Part shown: piece by piece, positions 49,713-57,995 of the stretch
Position numbering within the stretch: position 1 is the stretch's first letter
Layout of the letters: each line of letters begins with the position of its first letter
From: CAWDLX01 sp046728155
Lineage (GTDB): Bacteria > Actinomycetota > Actinomycetes > Mycobacteriales > Micromonosporaceae
Assembly (NCBI GenBank): GCA_046728155.1
Contig: JBKPDY010000006.1
Span: 1 to 64,000, forward strand
Reading direction: 5' to 3'
Length of the DNA stretch: 64,000 nt
Program-made: the position numbers and the translations under genes
Notes under the pieces: generated by a model
The model's input: only the letters and a program-made list of their open reading frames with translations
Told to the model about the DNA's origin: nothing
Databases searched by the model: none

Positions 49713-51887
49713 TCAGATCAGGGCCGTGGTGTCGAGGACAGGACCGGGCGTTGGCGTGGACTCCGCCCCGCGGACCCAGCGCGTGTGTCCCGGCAGACCC
49801 GACACGCGGACCGCGCCGTCCCGGTCGACCGCAATGTCCACCCGAGCGCCGGCCACCCGCAGACCGCTCGCCTCGACCGGGCCGAGAACGGAGAGCGGAC
49901 GGACGCGAACCTCACCGCGGGGAACGTCGACCGAGAGTCCCAGCGTCGCCCGCAGGACGCAGACCGCGGCGGCCGCGGCCCAAGCCTGCGGCCGGCAGGC
50001 TCCCGGGTGCGGAACTGGCCAGCGCACATCGGTCATCGCGTCCCCGCCGTAGAGCTCCGGCAACCGGTAATCGAAGGCCTCGGCCGCCCGGAGTAGCCGG
50101 GTGACGAGCCCCTCGGCGGCCGCGTCCGCACCGGCGGCGCTCAGGCCGAGCAGGGCGATGGCCGTATCGTGCGGCCAGATCGATCCACAGTGGTACGACA
50201 GCGGCGAAAACCCTTTGTCCAATGTGGACATGGTCCGCAGGCCGTAGCCGGCCGACATGGGTGGGGCGGCCAGCAGCCGGGCCACCTGCGCCTCCTCGTC
50301 CGGGTTCAGCAGCCCGGTGCCGAGCAGGTGACCGATATTGCTGGTCAGCGAGTCCACCGGCCGGCCGCTGCCGTCGATGGCCAGCGCGGGGAAGGGCCCG
50401 AGTGGACCGTCAACCCAGAACCGGGCCCGGAAGCGTCGACCCAACTCGCCGGCGTACGAACGCCAACGATCCGCGTCGCCGACGGCAGGCTCGAAGGCGT
50501 CGAGCAGGGCCGCGGCATCCAGCGCGGCCCGGTGCGCGTACCCCTGTACCTCGCACAGCGCGATCGGCGGGCGGCCGAGCGTGCCGTCATGGAACTGGAT
50601 CGCGTCGAACGAGTCCTTCCACCCCTGGTTGGCCAGCCCGCGGCCGGTGATGTCGATGTACTCCAGGAAGCCGTCCCCGTCGGGGTCGCCGTAGAGCTCC
50701 AGCCAGGACAGTGCCCGGTGCAGGTTCGGCAGCAGGTCGGCGACCACGGAATCGGCCATCCCCCACCGCCAGGCGTCGGCGAGCAGGCTGATCCAGAGCG
50801 GGGTCGCGTCGACGGTGCCGTAGTACGTCGCCGGCGGCTCGCCCCGGGCGACCTGGACGGCACGCTGCATCCTCAGGTCGTCGTGGCGCAGCTCATGCAT
50901 GATCTTTCCGGGTGCCTCGCCGGACGACATGTCTACAGTGGACCCTTGTCGCCGGGCCAGTGTGCGGAGCGTTCCCTCGGCCAAAGTCGTGCCCAGCGGC
51001 AGCAGCATCCGGCCCGCCCAGATGCTGTCCCGCCCGAACAGGGTGAGAAACCACGGGGCACCGGCGCCGAGAAACGTGCTCTCGCCCGCGGTGGCCGGGT
51101 CGAGCCGGGCATCGGTCAGACGGAGGCTCTCGAGATCGTCGAGGGCGCCGGAGATGAGCCTCGACAGTCGCACGTCGTCGCAGCGGACGACCGGCCGGTC
51201 CCACTCCGCCGGACCCGCGGGAGCGGTCAGAACCGGTCTGCGCTCGCGGACCCGTACTCCCCAGGTGACCACACACTCGTCCCCCGGATCCAGCTCGACC
51301 AGCCAGCTCAGGCGGGGTGGCTCGGCGGACACTTCGGCCGCGGCCGCGCTCGCCTCGACCGAGATATCAGGGGTGTCCCATACCACTCCGCCCCGGGCCA
51401 GATGGGCCGGGAGATCAGGTTGCGACCGTCCGGTTCTCGCCGAGTCGAGCGGCGTCAGGTCGCAACGAAGGTCGATGGTGAGCCGGGCGCGGACCGCTCT
51501 CCTCGCCGCCGAGGAGATCCGGATGTCCTCGTCCATGCCATTCGGCGTGACCCGTCGGAGCCGGTCGATGCGGATGGTCGGGTCGTTGATCGGATCGCCG
51601 AAGCCGTGCGCGACCGAGATGAACCGGGTGCGCCCCGGCCCATCGGGCAGTGTCGCGAGCGGATGTGGCTCGACCCCGCCGAAGCGCAGCCTCACCTCGG
51701 TCAGCGCCCGGGCATCGGAGACGAAGAGCCCGTCCATCCCCCGGGCGCGGATCTGCCCGTCCGCATGGCTGAGTGCGACGGCGGGCGCGAGGACCGTGAC
51801 CACCAGGTCGTTGATGGGTGGCGGGAGGTTGGCGTAGGGCGCGTCCACACTGGACGCTCCGGTCTGGTTATCCGTCAAATCGGACAC
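49713..51887 (-). CDS. Amylo-alpha-1,6-glucosidase / glycogen-debranching-type enzyme
   Basis: 724 residues from GTG 51887; a TTG 9 nt later (51878) is also well placed after GAGGAG. Residues about 15-215 form the GDE N-terminal bis domain (GQIRARGMDGLFVSDARALTEVRLRFGG). The C-terminal (alpha/alpha)6 domain has FLTLFGRDSIWAGRML, GWKDSFDAIQF, CEVQGYAHRAALDAA and IWPHDTAIALLGLSA, the usual signature in bacterial debranching/GH15-like proteins. Likely cytosolic hydrolysis of imported oligosaccharides; divergent from the LacI regulator and sharing its operator region. Confidence 0.85.
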   Translation of the reverse strand: MSDLTDNQTGASSVDAPYANLPPPINDLVVTVLAPAVALSHADGQIRARGMDGLFVSDARALTEVRLRFGGVEPHPLATLPDGPGRTRFISVAHGFGDPINDPTIRIDRLRRVTPNGMDEDIRISSAARRAVRARLTIDLRCDLTPLDSARTGRSQPDLPAHLARGGVVWDTPDISVEASAAAAEVSAEPPRLSWLVELDPGDECVVTWGVRVRERRPVLTAPAGPAEWDRPVVRCDDVRLSRLISGALDDLESLRLTDARLDPATAGESTFLGAGAPWFLTLFGRDSIWAGRMLLPLGTTLAEGTLRTLARRQGSTVDMSSGEAPGKIMHELRHDDLRMQRAVQVARGEPPATYYGTVDATPLWISLLADAWRWGMADSVVADLLPNLHRALSWLELYGDPDGDGFLEYIDITGRGLANQGWKDSFDAIQFHDGTLGRPPIALCEVQGYAHRAALDAAALLDAFEPAVGDADRWRSYAGELGRRFRARFWVDGPLGPFPALAIDGSGRPVDSLTSNIGHLLGTGLLNPDEEAQVARLLAAPPMSAGYGLRTMSTLDKGFSPLSYHCGSIWPHDTAIALLGLSAAGADAAAEGLVTRLLRAAEAFDYRLPELYGGDAMTDVRWPVPHPGACRPQAWAAAAAVCVLRATLGLSVDVPRGEVRVRPLSVLGPVEASGLRVAGARVDIAVDRDGAVRVSGLPGHTRWVRGAESTPTPGPVLDTTALI
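50216..50230. repeat. GTCCA-N3-TGGAC recurrent interrupted palindrome (representative copy)
   Basis: TGTCCAATGTGGACA, a perfect 15-mer. Other perfect GTCCA-N3-TGGAC copies: 20189-20201, 25080-25092, 29369-29381, 32679-32691 and 51843-51855. One-mismatch copies are frequent (see findings). All six perfect copies lie inside genes on either strand. Confidence 0.7.
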
Positions 51888-51939
51888 TCCTCTTGACAAG
51901 GCCGTGGTCGACGGTTGACAGTTCGAGGATCCTCTCAAT

Positions 51940-51981
51940 TTGAACGATCCAATCATGACGCAGAACTATTGGATCGTTCAA
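51940..51981. promoter_or_regulatory. Paired LacI-type operators
   Basis: TTGAACGATCCAAT (51940-51953) and its exact inverse ATTGGATCGTTCAA (51968-51981) are separated by 14 bp. Each arm is itself close to a LacI-family operator. They lie between the divergent debranching-enzyme and LacI genes, with a TTGACA -35 at 51915. Probably controls both and the ABC operon. Confidence 0.65.
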
Positions 51982-51998
51982 CCTCGACAGGTGGGGCA

Positions 51999-52970
51999 AT
52001 GGCGGCGAACGTAACGATAGCCACAGTGGCGCGGCACGCCAATGTCTCGCGACAGACCGTGTCCAATGTGCTCAACGCACCAGACCTGGTGCGGGCCGAG
52101 ACCCGCGCCCGGGTGCGGGCCGCGATCGAGGAGCTCGGGTACCGGGCCAACCTCGCCGCGCGGCAGATGCGGACGGGCCGATCGAGATTGATCGCCGTAC
52201 GCATCGACCCGGTTCGCAACGGGGTCGAGACAACCGTGCTGGACCGCTTCCTGCATGGGCTGACCGACGCGTCGGCACCGGCCGGGTACCGCGTCATGCT
52301 CTACACCGCTACCGACGACCGCACCGAAATCGCGACGTACGAGGACCTGCTGGCCTCGTACGCGCTGGACGCGTTCGTCCTCACGCACACCCATCACGGC
52401 GACTCCCGTACGGCGTGGTTGGCCGACGCGGGCGTTCCGTTCACCACGTTCGGCCGGCCCTGGGGAGGCGTCGACATGCATCCATGGGTGGACGTCGACG
52501 GAGCAGCCGGTACCACGGCGGCGACCCGGCACCTGATGGCACTGGGCCACCGCCGGATCGGATTCCTGGGCTGGCCCAAGGGATCCGGCGTCGGCGACGA
52601 CCGCCAGCACGGTTGGGCGACCGCTATGCGGGCGGCCGGCTGTGACACCACTCGACTGGATCGGCACACAGTGGATGGTCTGGCTGAAGGCGAGCGGGTC
52701 GCCCGTGACCTGCTGCGCACACGGCGACCGCCGACAGCGCTGGTCTGCGCCAGTGACCAGCTCGCCCTCGGTGCCCGCCGGGCGGCGGACATCCCCGTCA
52801 TCGGTTTCGACGACAGCCCGATGGCGCAGACCGCGGGGCTGTCGAGCGTCCGGCAACCCCTCGGTGAGGCGGCGGCCGAATGCGTCAAACTCCTCTCCGC
52901 ATTACTGGACAGGGACCCCCGGGATGCCCCCCGGCAGGTCCTGTTGAAACCCGATCTGATCATCCGCTGA
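51999..52970 (+). CDS. LacI-family transcriptional regulator
   Basis: 323 residues from ATG 51999, after GGTGGGG. The HTH is exact: VTIATVARHANVSRQTVSNVLN with the hinge helix RANLAARQMRTGRS. The sugar-binding part follows (RTAWLADAGVPFTTFGRPW, HLMALGHRRIGFLG, VIGFDDSPMAQTAGLSSVRQP). Represses until an inducer sugar binds. ABC importer 2 starts 41 nt downstream on the same strand. Confidence 0.95.
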   Translation: MAANVTIATVARHANVSRQTVSNVLNAPDLVRAETRARVRAAIEELGYRANLAARQMRTGRSRLIAVRIDPVRNGVETTVLDRFLHGLTDASAPAGYRVMLYTATDDRTEIATYEDLLASYALDAFVLTHTHHGDSRTAWLADAGVPFTTFGRPWGGVDMHPWVDVDGAAGTTAATRHLMALGHRRIGFLGWPKGSGVGDDRQHGWATAMRAAGCDTTRLDRHTVDGLAEGERVARDLLRTRRPPTALVCASDQLALGARRAADIPVIGFDDSPMAQTAGLSSVRQPLGEAAAECVKLLSALLDRDPRDAPRQVLLKPDLIIR

Positions 52971-53011
52971 GGATGACAGCCCCGACAGTGACCCCGACAA
53001 GGAGGTCCGAC

Positions 53012-54256
53012 ATGGCACGGCCGCTACCCCGCCTACGGGTGGCCCTACTTGCGACGACCATCGTCCTGCTGACCGCAGCCTGCGGCAGCGGCTTCAACAA
53101 CAACGCCACGCCACAGTCGACCGGCAAGGCCGACCTGCAGATCCTCATCGGCTCGTCCGGCGACGCGGAAACCAACGCGGTGAAGGCCGCCGCGGCGGCG
53201 TGGGCGAGCTCGACCGGCAACACGGCCACGGTCACACCGGCTCAGGACATCGGCCAGCAGCTCGGCCAGGCCTTCGCCGGCGGCACGCCGCCCGATGTGT
53301 TCTATGTGGAGGCCGGCCGGTTCGCGGACTACGCGAGCGTGGGCGCGCTCGAGCCGTACGCCGACAAGATCAAGGGTGGTGTCGACGACTTCTATCCGTC
53401 CCTGCGTGCGACGTTTACCTACCAGGGAAAGCTCTACTGCATCCCGAAGGACTTCTCCACGTTGACCCTGCAGATCAACAATGACCTGTGGGCCAAGGCG
53501 AAGCTGACCGACGCGGACGTGCCGACCAACTGGGACCAACTGACCGCGGCGGCGAAGAAGCTCAAGGCGGCCGGCGTCACGCCGATGGTCATCGGCGACA
53601 CCCGGGACCGGATCGGGGCGTTCATGGTTGAGAACGGCGGGTGGATCGTCAGCAAGGACGGCACCACCGCGACGGCGGACACCCCGCAGAACCTGCAGGC
53701 GCTGCAGTACGTCCAGAGCCTGCTCAAGCAGGGCCTGGCGGTCTACCCGAAGCAGGTCGACGCGGGCTGGGGCGGAGAGGCGTTCGGCAAGGGCAAGGTG
53801 GCCATGGCCGAAGAGGGCAACTGGATCAAGGGAGCCATGCAGACCGACTACCCGACCATCAAGTACCGGGTCGTCCAGATGCCGGCCGGTCCGTCGGGAA
53901 CGAAGGGGACGCTCTCGTTCACCGTGTGCTGGGGCATCTCGTCCAAGACGAAGTTCAAGGACCAGGCCATCAACTTCGTCGAGGCGATGACCACGGTGCA
54001 ACAACAGCTCGCCTTTACCAAGGCGTTCGGCGTGATGCCGTCGCGTATCTCGGCCAAAGCCGGTTACCTGCAACAGTTCCCGAACGACCAGGCGTTCATC
54101 GACAGTGCCGACTTCGCCCAGGGCCCGGTCAACGCGCCGAAGATGGACTCCGTCCTGGCCGACTTCGACAGCCAACTCCAAGGGCTCGCCAACCGTGATC
54201 CCAAGGCGATCCTGGCCCGACTGCAGCAGAACGTCAGCACCGCACTGAAGGGCTGA
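53012..54256 (+). CDS. Sugar ABC transporter substrate-binding lipoprotein (importer 2)
   Basis: 414 residues, ATG with a perfect AAGGAGG. Lipobox TAAC (Cys near 24). Binding-protein core includes PPDVFYVEAGRFADYASVGALEPY and YCIPKDFSTLTLQINNDLW. Belongs to the maltose/oligosaccharide group. Stop at 54254-54256 is followed by three tandem micro-ORFs before the permease. Confidence 0.93.
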   Translation: MARPLPRLRVALLATTIVLLTAACGSGFNNNATPQSTGKADLQILIGSSGDAETNAVKAAAAAWASSTGNTATVTPAQDIGQQLGQAFAGGTPPDVFYVEAGRFADYASVGALEPYADKIKGGVDDFYPSLRATFTYQGKLYCIPKDFSTLTLQINNDLWAKAKLTDADVPTNWDQLTAAAKKLKAAGVTPMVIGDTRDRIGAFMVENGGWIVSKDGTTATADTPQNLQALQYVQSLLKQGLAVYPKQVDAGWGGEAFGKGKVAMAEEGNWIKGAMQTDYPTIKYRVVQMPAGPSGTKGTLSFTVCWGISSKTKFKDQAINFVEAMTTVQQQLAFTKAFGVMPSRISAKAGYLQQFPNDQAFIDSADFAQGPVNAPKMDSVLADFDSQLQGLANRDPKAILARLQQNVSTALKG

Positions 54257-54263
54257 CCATCCG

Positions 54264-54377
54264 ATGACGGCCGACGTACTTCCCTCCGCGGAGGCCGCAA
54301 AATGACGGCCGACGTACTTCCCTCCACGGAGGCCGCAAAATGACGGCCGACGTACTTTCCTCCGCGGAGGCCGCAAA
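54264..54377 (+). repeat. Three tandem 38-bp units encoding coupled 13-codon micro-ORFs
   Basis: Units at 54264, 54302 and 54340; the permease ATG at 54378 begins with the same ATGACGGCC. Each unit is an ORF: MTADVLPSAEAAK, MTADVLPSTEAAK and MTADVLSSAEAAK (stops at 54303, 54341 and 54379). Each TGA overlaps the next ATG as ATGA. Each has GGAGG 7 nt before the following ATG and the palindrome CCTCC(G/A)CGGAGG, which can mask that Shine-Dalgarno. 38 is not a multiple of 3, so adjacent ATGs change frame, and stops keep peptides short. Confidence 0.9.
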
Positions 54378-55517
54378 ATGACGGCCACCAGTGCTCCCCT
54401 GCGACCGCACGTCGTGCGCGCTACACGCCGTACGGGCATATACGGCCGGCAGGGGAGCGCCGGCTGGCTCTTCGTCGCGCCGGCCGTGGTGATCCTGGGA
54501 CTGTTCCTGCTCCTGCCCATCCTGATGGCGCTGTTCGTCAGCTTCACCAAATGGAACGGGCAGGGCAGTCCTTTCACCGGCACGGTCCCCACCGCCGGTA
54601 CCGACAACTACACGAACCTGTTCGCCAAGGACGGGCTGGCCCGCCTCGACTTCATGACCAGCATCCGTAACAACCTCTACTACGTGCTCGTCGTCGTTCC
54701 ACTGCAGACAGTGCTGTCGCTCTCACTGGCGCTCGTGGTGAACCAGCGTCTACTCAGGGGAAAGTCCTTCTTCCGTACGGCCTTCTTCTTCCCGTCGGTA
54801 ACGAGCTCCGTCGCGATCAGCGTCGTGTTCCTGTTCATCTTCCTCAACGGCGGCGCGGTCAACGCGGTGCTCGGGTTCTTCGGGATCCGGGGCCCGCAGT
54901 GGTTCTCCGACTCCCGTGGCCTCATCCACGTGATCCTTTCGGCCCTCGGCCTGGTGGATCCGAACGCGCCGCCGTCGCTGCTCGCGAACCACAACCTGCT
55001 CGGACTCTCGTACTGGGACTGGCTGGCCGGGCCGAGCGTGGCCATGTGCGCGATCATCGCTCTGGTCGTATGGACCACGTCCGGCACATTCATGCTCATA
55101 TTCCTCGGCGCGCTACAGAACCTCCCGATCGAGCTGGACGAGGCGAGCCTGCTCGACGGGGCGTCGCGGCGGCAGCATCTGCGCTACGTGACCCTGCCTA
55201 TGCTGAAGCCGACGCTGTTCCTCGTGCTGACCCTCGGCCTCATCGGCACCTGGCAGGTGTTCGACCAGATCTACGTGATGAGCCAGGGCAACCCGGCCAA
55301 GACCACCCTGTCGCCGGCATACCTGTCCTACCGGACCGCGTTCCACGAATTCAACTACGGGTCGGGCGCGGCCATCTCGTTCATCCTTTTCCTCATCATC
55401 ATCGTGATGACCCTGCTGCAGCGCTACGTCATGCGGGACCGCGACCGGACTCCCGGTCCCCGCCGGCCGATCTGGCATCGTCTGTCCACTCAGGACTCAA
55501 GGGGTGGTGCACAATGA
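54378..55517 (+). CDS. Sugar ABC permease (importer 2, MalF-like)
   Basis: 379 residues, six main helices; FVAPAVVILGLFLLLPILMALFVSF begins helix 1. EAA loop: LDEASLLDGASRRQHLRYVTLPML. It starts directly after the third 38-bp unit and shares its GGAGG. Works with the following permease and a shared ATPase not in this window. Confidence 0.94.
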   Translation: MTATSAPLRPHVVRATRRTGIYGRQGSAGWLFVAPAVVILGLFLLLPILMALFVSFTKWNGQGSPFTGTVPTAGTDNYTNLFAKDGLARLDFMTSIRNNLYYVLVVVPLQTVLSLSLALVVNQRLLRGKSFFRTAFFFPSVTSSVAISVVFLFIFLNGGAVNAVLGFFGIRGPQWFSDSRGLIHVILSALGLVDPNAPPSLLANHNLLGLSYWDWLAGPSVAMCAIIALVVWTTSGTFMLIFLGALQNLPIELDEASLLDGASRRQHLRYVTLPMLKPTLFLVLTLGLIGTWQVFDQIYVMSQGNPAKTTLSPAYLSYRTAFHEFNYGSGAAISFILFLIIIVMTLLQRYVMRDRDRTPGPRRPIWHRLSTQDSRGGAQ

Positions 55518-56449
55518 CCGTCGTCTTCGAGCCGGAACAGGTGATCGCACAGGTACCGCCGCCAAAGCGTCCAGCCGCGAGGGAACCAGCGCTGACCCCG
55601 ATGGCGTACGGCTCGCCGGCCAAACGGGCGGCCACCCGCGTCGCCGGCTACGCCGTTCTCGTCTTCTTCGCGCTCATCTTCATCTACCCGTTCATCATCC
55701 AAATGGCCACCTCGTTCAAGACCGAACCGGACGCCGCCACCAACCCGCTATCCCCCGTCCCGAATCCCATCTCGACGGCCAGCGTGGAGCGCATCTTTGC
55801 CGGCACCGGGTTCCCGACCTGGCTCGGCAACTCGGTCCTGATGGCTGTGCTGGTCACGCTGGGCCGGGTCTTCTTCGACTCACTGGCCGGCTATGCCCTG
55901 GCCAGGCTCCGCTTCCGCGCTCGGGCGGCGCTGTTCGCCACCGTCCTCGCAATGATGGCCGTGCCCGGGGTAGTCCTGCTCATCCCCAAGTTCCTGGTGC
56001 TCAAGCAACTGGGGCTCTACAACAGCTACGGCGGACTCATCATCCCGCTGCTCGTCGATGCCACCGGCATCTTCATCATGAAGCAGTCGTTCGAGTCGGT
56101 GTCCGTCGATGTCGAGGAGGCGGCCCGCATCGACGGTGCCGGCATCTTCCGCACCTACTGGTCGGTGGTGCTGCCGATGATGCGGCCAGCCCTGATCACG
56201 CTGACGATCCTGTCGTTCCAAGGCTCGTGGAACGAGTTCCCGCATACGCTCGTGTCGGTGCAGAGCCCGGAGTACTTCACGTTGCCGCGCGGGCTCGCCG
56301 ATCTCGTCAGCGGCTCGCTCGGCGCCGGTACGCAGTACCCACTCAAGCTCGGCGCCGCGCTGCTCGCCACGATCCCGGTCGCGGTCATCTTCTTCGTGTT
56401 CCAGCGTCACTTCGTCCGCGGCGCGAGCGAGGGCGGCAGCAAGGGCTGA
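55514..56449 (+). CDS. Sugar ABC permease (importer 2, MalG-like)
   Basis: 311 residues from ATG 55514, ATGA overlap with the preceding stop. N-terminal Pro-rich tail, six helices; EAA loop: VEEAARIDGAGIFRTYWSVVLPMM. Last gene of importer 2. Confidence 0.94.
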   Translation: MTVVFEPEQVIAQVPPPKRPAAREPALTPMAYGSPAKRAATRVAGYAVLVFFALIFIYPFIIQMATSFKTEPDAATNPLSPVPNPISTASVERIFAGTGFPTWLGNSVLMAVLVTLGRVFFDSLAGYALARLRFRARAALFATVLAMMAVPGVVLLIPKFLVLKQLGLYNSYGGLIIPLLVDATGIFIMKQSFESVSVDVEEAARIDGAGIFRTYWSVVLPMMRPALITLTILSFQGSWNEFPHTLVSVQSPEYFTLPRGLADLVSGSLGAGTQYPLKLGAALLATIPVAVIFFVFQRHFVRGASEGGSKG

Positions 56450-56735
56450 CCGTTCGGGCGGGGCGCGTTCGGACTGAGCCGCGGTTTCCGTACAAGAGGG
56501 CAGTCTGACCAACGATCTGCACGGAAACGATCTCTGGGCGCCCTGTCGAGCCCGGACCAGCCACAGCCGAGCCACCGCCGCCGGTTCCCCGCTCGCCTTG
56601 AACTGTCTGGAACACGTCAGCCGGCAACGGCGTCACGCCGCGGGTCGTGTTCCGGGTAGAGCAGGCGAGCCCGATGAGTGGCGCCTCGCAAGGCTCCGCG
56701 ACAGGATGGGCTGGCCGCGGCGGACGGAGGTATGA

Positions 56736-57995
56736 GTGAACCGGTGCGACACGCTGGGCCGCACGACACGCCTCGCCGCGTGCCTCGCGCTGTTGGCCGC
56801 GGGTGCCACGGCCTGCGGTGTCCCGTCGGCGGCGCAGAGCCCGCCGCCCGTCAGTTCCGCGCCCGTCCCGACAACGGCAACCGTTGGCCCGTCGCCGGTA
56901 TCGACTCCGTCGACGATCCCGCCCGGTCCCCCCGAATCGGCCGAGGACGCATGTGTCACGTCGGTGATGGCGAATATGACGCTCCGCCGGATCGTCGGAC
57001 AGGTCATGCTGGTCGGCACGCCGATCGCGAGTCCGGCGAACATCGAGGGCGTCATTCGCGCGTACGGCGTGGGCGGCGTCTTCCTTGCCGGACGAAGCCA
57101 GCAGTCCGCGGCCCAGCTTCGGTCGGGAATCGCGGCGTTGCAGGCGGCCGCGCCGCCGGGGGTGGGACTGCTGATCGCGCTGGACCAGGAGGGCGGCGAG
57201 GTGCAGACCCTGCAGGGACCCGACTTCCCGCCGATCCCGACCGCGGTGGACCAGGGTCGCCTCAACCAGTCCGCGCTGCGAACCCAGACCGTCGCGTGGG
57301 CGCAGCGCCTCGCGGGAATCGGCGTCACGATGGATCTGGCCCCGGTCGCCGACACCGTGCCCGCCTCGATCGGCACCGCGAACCCACCGATCGGCGCGTT
57401 CTTCCGCGAGTACGGTTCGGACCCGACCGCGGTGGCGGCCGACATCGGTACTGTCGTCGCCGCGATCCAGTCCACCGGAGTCGTCACGACGCTCAAGCAC
57501 TTCCCCGGACTCGGCCGCGTTCTCGAGAACACCGATACCTCAACCGGTGCCGTCGACTCGGTGGCGACGACCAGCGATCCTTACCTCGGGCCGTTCGCGG
57601 CCGGGATCAGGGCTGGGACGGGTGCCGTGATGGTCTCCTCCGCGTCGTACCCCAAGCTGGACCCGAACTCGATCGCGGCCTTCTCCGCACCGATCGTGAC
57701 CGGGCTCCTCCGGCATCGGCTGGGCTTCACCGGGGTTATCGTCTCAGACGACCTCGGTGCTGCGACGGCGCTGGTAAACGTGCCGGTGGGCCGGCGCGCC
57801 GTACGGTTCATCCAGGCCGGCGGTTCGCTCGCCCTGACGGTATCCCCGTCGACGGCGGGCGCGATGATCGACGGCCTGGTCGCGGCCGCTCAGTCCTCAT
57901 CCGCGTTCGCCGATCAGCTGACCGCCGCCGCTCGGTACGTCATCCGCGGCAAGTACACCGCCGGACTACTGTCCTGCTCCCCGACCCGCCCCTAG
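56736..57995 (+). CDS. GH3-type lipoprotein with altered catalytic loop
   Basis: 419 residues, GTG start with GGAGG upstream. Lipobox ATAC (Cys near 27), Pro/Ser-rich linker, then a GH3 N-domain barrel (GVGGVFLAG, DQEGGEVQTLQGPDFPPIPTA, MDLAPVADT, TLKHFPGLGR, VIVSDDLGA with the nucleophile Asp). In NagZ-type enzymes KHFPGHGD...DSH supplies the catalytic His; here the segment is KHFPGLGRVLENTDTSTG with no His. It may be inactive, use another base, or bind rather than cut muropeptides. Confidence 0.88.
   Translation: MNRCDTLGRTTRLAACLALLAAGATACGVPSAAQSPPPVSSAPVPTTATVGPSPVSTPSTIPPGPPESAEDACVTSVMANMTLRRIVGQVMLVGTPIASPANIEGVIRAYGVGGVFLAGRSQQSAAQLRSGIAALQAAAPPGVGLLIALDQEGGEVQTLQGPDFPPIPTAVDQGRLNQSALRTQTVAWAQRLAGIGVTMDLAPVADTVPASIGTANPPIGAFFREYGSDPTAVAADIGTVVAAIQSTGVVTTLKHFPGLGRVLENTDTSTGAVDSVATTSDPYLGPFAAGIRAGTGAVMVSSASYPKLDPNSIAAFSAPIVTGLLRHRLGFTGVIVSDDLGAATALVNVPVGRRAVRFIQAGGSLALTVSPSTAGAMIDGLVAAAQSSSAFADQLTAAARYVIRGKYTAGLLSCSPTRP

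Noticed and set aside
50169..51896. 575-codon plus-strand reading frame
   Set aside because: Antisense of the debranching-type enzyme, which has full family motifs.
54264..54377. Possible CRISPR or minisatellite
   Set aside because: Units are directly adjacent without spacers, and each codes for a coupled micro-ORF.
56611..56655. GGAACACG...CGTGTTCC inverted arms upstream of the GH3 gene
   Set aside because: The inverted arms are real, but the spacing is long and the position fits neither a terminator of importer 2 nor an obvious operator; kept only as a note.
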